A stretch of 11,076 nt of DNA, taken from positions 1 to 11,076 of the forward strand of contig JBMNCO010000127.1 in the NCBI GenBank assembly GCA_049366815.1, given 5' to 3'. This DNA comes from CAYNYM01 sp049366815. GTDB lineage: Bacteria > Desulfobacterota > DSM-4660 > Desulfatiglandales > HGW-15. Made by a program: the position numbers and the translations under genes. Position 1 is the stretch's first letter, and the number at the start of each line of letters is the position of its first letter. Below the pieces are notes generated by a model. The model had not been told where the DNA came from. It saw only the letters and a program-made list of their open reading frames with translations, and searched no databases. Positions 6,346-11,076 of the stretch are shown here, one piece after another.

Positions 6346-6374
6346 TTCATACCACCTCCAGGGGGTTGAGTCAA
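6346..6374 (-). promoter_or_regulatory. Putative sigma-70 promoter of tRNA-Ser(UGA)
   Basis: TTGACT (minus strand, 6374-6369; 5/6 to consensus) and TATGAA (6351-6346; 4/6) are separated by exactly 17 bases. Transcription would start near 6339, about 70 bases before the tRNA, just downstream of rpe. A weak stem (ATACC with GGTAT, 6328-6346) and the T-rich ATTTTTCTTT (6323-6314) lie just after the -10 box and could be a weak end of the rpe transcript. Confidence 0.42.
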
Positions 6375-6390
6375 AAAGTTTCTGCGATCC

Positions 6391-7041
6391 TTACATCCTC
6401 TCCCGCATCAATGCCATGGTCCCGGCATAGTCCTTGCTTCCAAAGATCGCGGAACCGGCCACAAACACATCCGCACCCGCAGAGGACACTTTCTTAATCG
6501 TTTCGGGATTGATGCCGCCGTCGACCTCTATCTCAATATCCAGTCCCTGCCTTTCCACCATCTGCCTCAGGCGTTCGATCTTGGGGACCACTGCCTCGAT
6601 GAAGTCCTGACCGCCGAAACCGGGATTCACGGTCATCAACAGGACCATGTCGAGATCGCCCAACACGTACTCGATCACGTTGAGCGGCGTGGCCGGATTG
6701 AGGGACACGGCGGGCTCGGCACCCAGTGACCTGATGAGCTGAATGGATCTGTGCAGGTGGTAGACCGCCTCGGCATGAATCGTCAGCTTGTCGGCACCGG
6801 CCTCGACGAATTTCGCAACATATTGATCAGGATTGGAAATCATCAGATGGACATCCAGGGGCAGGTCCGTTACGCGCCGGACGGCCTTGACAATCAGGGG
6901 ACCGATCGTGATATTGGGCACGAAATGGCCGTCCATGACGTCTACGTGGATGTAATCGGCCCCGGCCTCTTCAACGGCCTTGACCTCTTCCCCAAGCCGG
7001 CTGAAATCCGCCGACAGGATCGAAGGAGCTATTTTTCCCAT
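6391..7041 (-). CDS. rpe: Ribulose-phosphate 3-epimerase
   Basis: Interconverts ribulose 5-phosphate and xylulose 5-phosphate in the pentose phosphate pathway; a cytoplasmic TIM-barrel metalloenzyme. From ATG 7041 the protein is 216 aa, typical for Rpe, beginning MGKIAPSILSADFSRL. Metal ligands and catalytic residues are visible: H32 and D34 in IHVDVMDGHF, H65 in DVHLMI, and D174 in VDGGINPE. The phosphate-binding NPGFGGQ (139-145) and VAGSAIF (194-200) are intact. GGGAG lies about nine bases before the start. An upstream ATG at 7098 would add 19 residues not found in the family, so it is rejected. The gene follows rsmB by 70 bases and closes the def-to-rpe cluster. Confidence 0.96.
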   Translation of the reverse strand: MGKIAPSILSADFSRLGEEVKAVEEAGADYIHVDVMDGHFVPNITIGPLIVKAVRRVTDLPLDVHLMISNPDQYVAKFVEAGADKLTIHAEAVYHLHRSIQLIRSLGAEPAVSLNPATPLNVIEYVLGDLDMVLLMTVNPGFGGQDFIEAVVPKIERLRQMVERQGLDIEIEVDGGINPETIKKVSSAGADVFVAGSAIFGSKDYAGTMALMRERM

Positions 7042-7111
7042 CTTGAATCTCTCCCTTTCGAGTTCCAGGTTCTCTCGGTTCAGAGGTGAACCGTTCATGC
7101 CAAAACAGACG

Positions 7112-8473
7112 TCACTTTTTCACAAAAAGGGCCGCAAAAAACCCGTCCATCTGATGCATGTGTGGATAGGTCCTGAAAAAGCCCTCCCCATCGATCAGGT
7201 CCCAGGCCCACTCCGGGCCGTGCTCCCTCAGATCCCGGAGGCAAACATCCCGATTGTCTTCGAGAATGCCGCGCACAAGGCCCTCGTTCTCCTCTTCTGT
7301 AAGGGTGCATGTCACATACAGCAGATGCCCTCCCCGCGTCAAGAGTGACAGGCCCTGCTCCAGGATTTTTTTCTGCACGCGGCTGAGCCGCACAAGATCC
7401 TCGGCCTCCTTGTTCCATTTTCCGTCAGGATGTCTGGAGAGCACGCCCAGTCCCGAGCAGGGGGCGTCTACCAGGATCCTGTCGAATGTGGCCTTGAACA
7501 GGGAACCGAGTCCGCCCATTGCGTCCGCCGCCACAGGTTCGGTCCGGGCCAAACCGAGCCTTCCGGAATTGGCCCTGAGCTTGACCAGCCTGTCACGGCT
7601 GACATCAAGGGCAACCACGTGCCCTTCATCTCCCATCAACTGGGCAAGATGGCTCGTCTTGCCACCAAGCCCCGCACACACATCGAGGATCGATTCCCCG
7701 GCCCGGGGTGCAAGCAGATGAGTGGTGATCTGGGCCGCCTGATCCTGAACCTGAAAGAACCCCTTTTGGAAGGCCTCCAGATCCATCACCGTTCCACGAA
7801 AATCCGGCAGGAGAATACCTTCGGGAGAATAGGGCGTCGGCCTGCCCATGATCCCCGCATCCTGGAGTTCGCCGAGAAGTGCATCGCGGCTGATCCTCAG
7901 GGTATTGGTCCTCAGGGTCATCTGCGGCCGTCTATTCTCGGCATCGAGCAGCGCCTCGGTAAAGGGCCTTCCCCATTTCTCAACCCAGTATTGGACCAGC
8001 CATCGGGGGTAGCTGTAAAAGACCGAAAGGTACAATGCAGGGTCTTTGTCACGATCAGGCAAGGAAAACTTCTCCTTGTGCCTGCAGATGTTTCTGAGTA
8101 TGCCATTAATAAAGGGGGCCGCATGCCTGGCCCCGCCTCCTTTGGCCTGTTTCACGGCCTCGTTTACCGCCGCGGAATCAGGCACCCTGTCCAGAAAAAA
8201 AACCTGAAACAGGGCAAGGCGCAGGATGTTCAGGACAGGAGGTTTAATCTTCTTGAAGGGAAGATCGGAGGCCTGCTCTATGATCCAGTCAAGACGAAGC
8301 CGCCACCTGAAGACCCCCTGAACCAGATGGTTGATGAAGGCCCTGTCTCTTGCGGTAAGATGGGATTCGCGAAGGAAAATCTCGTCAAGGGAAACCCGGC
8401 CTCTGCCAGGCTTACGAGACGGCCCGTCTTCTAATATTTTCAGCGCCAAGCGCCTCGGTTTGTCTTCTGTCAT
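7112..8473 (-). CDS. rsmB: 16S rRNA (cytosine-967 C5)-methyltransferase RsmB
   Basis: SAM-dependent methyltransferase making m5C967 in 16S rRNA. The 453-residue product has a NusB-like RNA-binding domain at about 1-140 and a Rossmann methyltransferase domain from about 185. Motif I ILDVCAGLGGKTSHLAQL is near 262-279, the DAPCSGLG motif with Cys339 near 336-343, and the catalytic YVTCTL motif with Cys389 near 386-391. Both active-site cysteines of the family are present. A GTG directly before the chosen ATG (8476) is an equally possible start, since no clear Shine-Dalgarno is seen for either. The 5' end overlaps the 3' end of the DUF116 gene by about 62 bases in another frame, suggesting translational coupling. 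Confidence 0.95.
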   Translation of the reverse strand: MTEDKPRRLALKILEDGPSRKPGRGRVSLDEIFLRESHLTARDRAFINHLVQGVFRWRLRLDWIIEQASDLPFKKIKPPVLNILRLALFQVFFLDRVPDSAAVNEAVKQAKGGGARHAAPFINGILRNICRHKEKFSLPDRDKDPALYLSVFYSYPRWLVQYWVEKWGRPFTEALLDAENRRPQMTLRTNTLRISRDALLGELQDAGIMGRPTPYSPEGILLPDFRGTVMDLEAFQKGFFQVQDQAAQITTHLLAPRAGESILDVCAGLGGKTSHLAQLMGDEGHVVALDVSRDRLVKLRANSGRLGLARTEPVAADAMGGLGSLFKATFDRILVDAPCSGLGVLSRHPDGKWNKEAEDLVRLSRVQKKILEQGLSLLTRGGHLLYVTCTLTEEENEGLVRGILEDNRDVCLRDLREHGPEWAWDLIDGEGFFRTYPHMHQMDGFFAALFVKK

Positions 8474-9263
8474 CACCCAGGAAGGCTATCATGCCCCTCT
8501 CCACCCGTTCAATATCCACATCCGTGTCAAAGCAGGGTCCGTTGGGCCGCCGGTTCAGAATACCGTATGTCGGTATGGGGTAGGTGTCTTGTATGCCGCT
8601 GGTCAGGTCCCTCTCGCAGGCCACCGCGATGATGACATCCGGCCGTTTGTCCGCCACGATCTTTCTAGCCAGGGTTCCGCCCGTGGCGACGGCTATGTCC
8701 ACGTGATATTTCTTGGAGAGCGCTACCAGGTTTTTGATTTTACATTTCCCGCAGGCCTTGCAGTTCAGCACGTTTCCCACGTTCCCCGTGACCCTGACGT
8801 TGCACTCATGGTTTTGAAGGCACTGCGGCAGCAGAATGAGGAGCCTTTCCGGGGGCACGAGCCTTGCCTCGGCCATGACCAGATCATTGTTCACGGCCAC
8901 AAACGCCCTCCTGACCCTGTCCTTTCCGACACCGACGCATTTGCCCACAAGGACCAGGAGGGGAAACAGAAAACGGATCACGACCCCGCGTATCCGGCGG
9001 TTAAAAAAGAGATTCTTTCCACGAATGACCGTAAAGACGAGGGTAAGCGCACCTCCGATAAGGTAGAGGACTGCGGCACCCAGAATCACGGCCATGAGGA
9101 TGGGGAGTTTTTCATGAATGTTCGAAAATCCGATGTAGGGGACAAACCAGAGTACGACGGCCCCTGTCACGAGCGCCACACAGGTGAGGAGAAGCAACAG
9201 GATAAAGGTCCACTTTTCCGGTCGCATATTGTTGTTTTCTGTTTTCAACATATCTCCGGTCAT
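8412..9263 (-). CDS. DUF116 family membrane protein, cysteine-rich
   Basis: Function unknown; recognised as DUF116 from the cysteine pattern and its place between fmt and rsmB. The 283-residue protein has two hydrophobic segments at about 18-42 and 54-80, with a further hydrophobic stretch near 96-110, then a soluble C-terminal domain presumably in the cytoplasm. That domain carries C148, C154, the cluster C168-x2-C171-x2-C174 (NCKACGKCKIKN), C216 (VACERDL) and C244 (GPCFD), a layout that suggests metal or iron-sulfur binding (inference). No Shine-Dalgarno is clear at ATG 9263; an ATG at 9251 follows GGAG closely and could be the true start. The gene begins 34 bases after the fmt stop and overlaps rsmB, so it is embedded in the translation-related operon. 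Confidence 0.85.
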   Translation of the reverse strand: MTGDMLKTENNNMRPEKWTFILLLLLTCVALVTGAVVLWFVPYIGFSNIHEKLPILMAVILGAAVLYLIGGALTLVFTVIRGKNLFFNRRIRGVVIRFLFPLLVLVGKCVGVGKDRVRRAFVAVNNDLVMAEARLVPPERLLILLPQCLQNHECNVRVTGNVGNVLNCKACGKCKIKNLVALSKKYHVDIAVATGGTLARKIVADKRPDVIIAVACERDLTSGIQDTYPIPTYGILNRRPNGPCFDTDVDIERVERGMIAFLGDDRRQTEALGAENIRRRAVS

Positions 9264-9297
9264 AGATCAGCCGTTGCCTTGGTGTGGAAAAGCCGGG

Positions 9298-10272
9298 TCA
9301 TGCTCCCAACCGTGTTCCTTCCGGCAATGCAAAACCCCTGAGAAAATCTGCCACAGGAAGCCTTTTTTTCCCCGGATACTGAATTTCATTGATTTCCACG
9401 GCTCCCCGCCCCGTCTCAACGATCAGGCCGCCATCCCCCGGTCTTATCACGCGTCCCGGAATCCCCTCCCCTAGGGCGGTTTGTGACGCGACCCTGGAAG
9501 AGAAAAGTTTCACCTCCTTCCCTCCCAAAAGGGTATAGGCGCCGGGTTTCGGATCAAGGCCCCTGATCAGGGCGGAGACCCGGTCTGCCGGCCGGGTCCA
9601 GTCGATGAGGCACATCTCTCTGTCGATTTTCGGCGCATAGGTGGCCCGGGCTTCAATCTGAGGTCTTTCCCGGATGGGATATTTTGACATGTGTTCCAGC
9701 GCCTTGATGATCGAATCTCCGGCCATGAGGGCAAGTCTGTCATACAATCGGCCGGCCGTTTCGTCGGGAAGAACGGGCACCTCTTCCTGAAAAAGGATCG
9801 GCCCGGTGTCCATCCCCTCATCCATACGCATGACTGTCAGCCCGGTCACGGGTTCATCATTGACAACGGCGCGCTGAATCGGCGCCGCGCCTCGGTATTC
9901 AGGCAAAAGGGATCCGTGAATATTGATGACGCCCCACTTCGGGATGTCCAGGAGACGCTTTTTCAGGATCTGCCCGAAGGCCACCACAATGATCAGGTCA
10001 GGCGATTTCTCTTCAATGAGGCGGCAGAAGGGCTCCTCCGAGACCTTCTCCGGTTGCAAGACCTCAATGCCATGCTCCAGGGCAAGGAGTTTGACCGGCG
10101 GTGATGTCAATTTTTTGCCTCGGCCCTTGGGCCTGTCGGGTTGGGAGACCACGGCCATGACATCGTGTCCGTGGTCGATCAGCGCCTTGAGGGTAGGTAC
10201 GGCAAAATCAGGAGTGCCCATGAAAATCATTTTGGGACGGGAGGGGATGCTCGGTTTTTCTAAATCAGCCAT
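9298..10272 (-). CDS. fmt: Methionyl-tRNA formyltransferase
   Basis: Transfers a formyl group from 10-formyl-THF to Met-tRNA(fMet) for translation initiation. The product has 324 aa, close to the usual 310-315. The N-terminal formyltransferase domain shows MIFMGTPDFAVPTL (15-28), the QPDRPKGRGKKL loop (44-55), INIHGSLLPEYRGAAPIQ (116-133) and MDEGMDTGPIL (150-160). Catalytic N117, H119 and D155 correspond to N106, H108 and D144 of E. coli Fmt with a constant offset of 11. The C-terminal domain (about 205-320) is the tRNA-binding OB-like part. The start ATG 10272 overlaps the def stop by eight bases, consistent with coupling; the Met at residue 15 (10230) is a family-like start but has no ribosome binding site. 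Confidence 0.96.
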   Translation of the reverse strand: MADLEKPSIPSRPKMIFMGTPDFAVPTLKALIDHGHDVMAVVSQPDRPKGRGKKLTSPPVKLLALEHGIEVLQPEKVSEEPFCRLIEEKSPDLIIVVAFGQILKKRLLDIPKWGVINIHGSLLPEYRGAAPIQRAVVNDEPVTGLTVMRMDEGMDTGPILFQEEVPVLPDETAGRLYDRLALMAGDSIIKALEHMSKYPIRERPQIEARATYAPKIDREMCLIDWTRPADRVSALIRGLDPKPGAYTLLGGKEVKLFSSRVASQTALGEGIPGRVIRPGDGGLIVETGRGAVEINEIQYPGKKRLPVADFLRGFALPEGTRLGA

Positions 10273-10786
10273 GTGCGCTCATTTTTTCTTTCGACTTCTT
10301 CAGCGTCTTTTTGAGTTTTTTCTTGTAAAGGGCCCGTTTGAGAGCGCTTACATGATCAATAAAAAGGGTTCCGTGGAGGTGATCGATCTCGTGCTGGAGG
10401 CACACCGCCAGCAGCCCGTCGGCCTCTACATCCACAGGTTTGCCGTGTCTGTCCACGCCCCGAACCTTGACCTGTGCACTTCTCACGACGTCTGCGGAAA
10501 AGTCGATCACACTGAGGCAGGCCTCTTCAAAGACAATTGAGCCTTCCTCATGAACAATCTCGGGATTGATCAGTACATTCAAGTTTCGGCCGTCTTCCTT
10601 GGGGGAGACATCATAGACGATAATCTGCTTGAGGATCCCGACCTGATTGGCCGCCAGGCCGATTCCAGGGGCGCGGTACATGGTCTCGGCCATGCCCTCA
10701 ACCAGTTTTTGGATCTCTTCGTCAATATTTTCCACCGGTTCGGCCTCACCCCTCAAAACAGGATCCGGATAGGTATAAATTTCCAT
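10265..10786 (-). CDS. def: Peptide deformylase
   Basis: Removes the N-formyl group from nascent proteins, the counterpart of Fmt. The product has 173 aa. All three deformylase motifs are present: GIGLAANQ (41-48), EACLS (88-92) and QHEIDH (131-136). Metal ligands C90, H132 and H136 and catalytic E133 have the same numbers as in E. coli Def. Motif II is EACLS rather than the common EGCLS, a conservative change seen in some family members. The C-terminus is extended and very lysine-rich (KKKLKKTLKKSKEK, 155-168), which could contact the ribosome (inference). AGGAGATGAG directly precedes ATG 10786. First gene of the def-fmt-DUF116-rsmB-rpe cluster. Confidence 0.97.
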   Translation of the reverse strand: MEIYTYPDPVLRGEAEPVENIDEEIQKLVEGMAETMYRAPGIGLAANQVGILKQIIVYDVSPKEDGRNLNVLINPEIVHEEGSIVFEEACLSVIDFSADVVRSAQVKVRGVDRHGKPVDVEADGLLAVCLQHEIDHLHGTLFIDHVSALKRALYKKKLKKTLKKSKEKMSAHG

Positions 10787-10857
10787 CTCATCTCCTGAGA
10801 AACCACCAGGAGCAGGGACATCTCATTCCCATATCCCAGGCTCTTCGTACTCATTTT

Positions 10858-10863
10858 ATTGTA
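10858..10863 (-). promoter_or_regulatory. Possible -10 box of the def operon
   Basis: TACAAT on the minus strand matches the -10 consensus at 5/6 and lies about 72 bases before the def ATG. No convincing -35 hexamer is found at 16-18 bases upstream, so this is only a candidate. It sits between the decayed S23 fragment and def, the expected place for the operon promoter. Confidence 0.25.
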
Positions 10864-10899
10864 ACTGTTCAGTTTGGTTGGGCTGTAGACTAAAGGCTA

Positions 10900-11040
10900 T
10901 TAGTTTCCGAACCCCTTCGCTATCCGCCAGGAAGGCAAACCGTTCATTTCTTCTTTGGGGAATTCCCTTGTTGCTCGATAGATCAAAATTAGGACTTCGC
11001 AAGCCAACTCAAACGCTCTGCGTTTCCTATGATCACGCAT
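10900..11040 (-). pseudogene. Remnant of a four-helix-bundle (S23 / 23S rRNA IVS-type) protein gene
   Basis: From ATG 11040 (AGGAAGGG upstream) a 46-codon frame reads MRDHRKRRAFELACEV at its start, then LILIYRATREFPKEEMNGLP, then SWRIAKGFGN and a stop. The first 36 residues match the first helix of the four-helix-bundle family whose members usually begin MRDFRKL...A.EL...IY..T..FPKEE..GL. Full proteins are about 115-130 aa. Here the segment expected after GL (a SQIRRAAVSIPSN-type stretch) is missing, and the frame jumps to IAKGFGN, which resembles the IAEGFGR that follows it, before stopping. This looks like an internal deletion plus 3' loss. The family is found inside 23S rRNA intervening sequences and as scattered stand-alone copies. 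It might still be translated as a short peptide. Confidence 0.55.
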
Positions 11041-11076
11041 GTTCCCTTCCTGCGACACCTCACAGCCTAAATGCCT

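Noticed and set aside
7095..7418. 107-codon minus-strand ORF at the 3' end of rsmB
   Set aside because: Lies within rsmB in another frame; rsmB continues intact through its C-terminus here.
7430..8434. 334-codon plus-strand ORF
   Set aside because: Antisense to rsmB, whose catalytic motifs are unambiguous; the ORF is a by-product of GC-biased codon usage.
8331..9341. 336-codon plus-strand ORF
   Set aside because: Antisense to the DUF116 gene and parts of rsmB and fmt; rich in His/Asp/Gly with no recognisable domain.
1..11076. CRISPR array, insertion sequence or transposase
   Set aside because: No regularly spaced direct repeats and no transposase-like frame on either strand; the only mobile-like trace is the S23 remnant at 10900-11040.

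Overview
The window reads as a stretch of a Gram-negative bacterial chromosome, most likely from a Desulfobacterota-like (deltaproteobacterial) lineage. This is inferred from the gene order def-fmt-DUF116-rsmB-rpe, from moderate GC content and from an apparent selenoprotein; no rRNA or other phylogenetic marker is present to prove it. Every gene I accept, including both tRNAs, lies on the minus strand, so transcription runs from high to low coordinates. The long plus-strand ORFs are antisense shadows.

Right part (about 11040 down to 6391): a decayed fragment of a four-helix-bundle (S23 / 23S rRNA intervening sequence) gene is followed by a tight housekeeping cluster. It encodes peptide deformylase (def), methionyl-tRNA formyltransferase (fmt), a membrane-anchored cysteine-rich DUF116 protein, the 16S rRNA m5C967 methyltransferase RsmB and ribulose-phosphate 3-epimerase (rpe). 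Def and Fmt act at opposite ends of the N-formylmethionine cycle and RsmB modifies the ribosome, so most of the cluster concerns translation.

Middle (6390 to 5895): two serine tRNA genes, tRNA-Ser(UGA) then tRNA-Ser(GCU), both with encoded CCA. The spacer between them is unusually rich in inverted repeats. The second tRNA has a consensus -10 box and a good intrinsic terminator.

Left part (5894 to 1): a complete heterotetrameric sarcosine oxidase operon, soxB-soxD-soxA-soxG, which would demethylate sarcosine to glycine, passing the methyl carbon to tetrahydrofolate and forming H2O2 when oxygen is the acceptor. It is followed, 79 bases downstream on the same strand, by a peroxiredoxin of the Bcp/PrxQ type.

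The most notable observation is in that last gene. Its peroxidatic cysteine codon (position 45) is an in-frame TGA, the frame stays open and conserved for 105 further codons to the window edge, and a bacterial-SECIS-like hairpin follows at the right distance. I read it as a selenocysteine peroxiredoxin, placed where it could remove the peroxide made by the neighbouring oxidase. A conventional gene caller would split or discard it.
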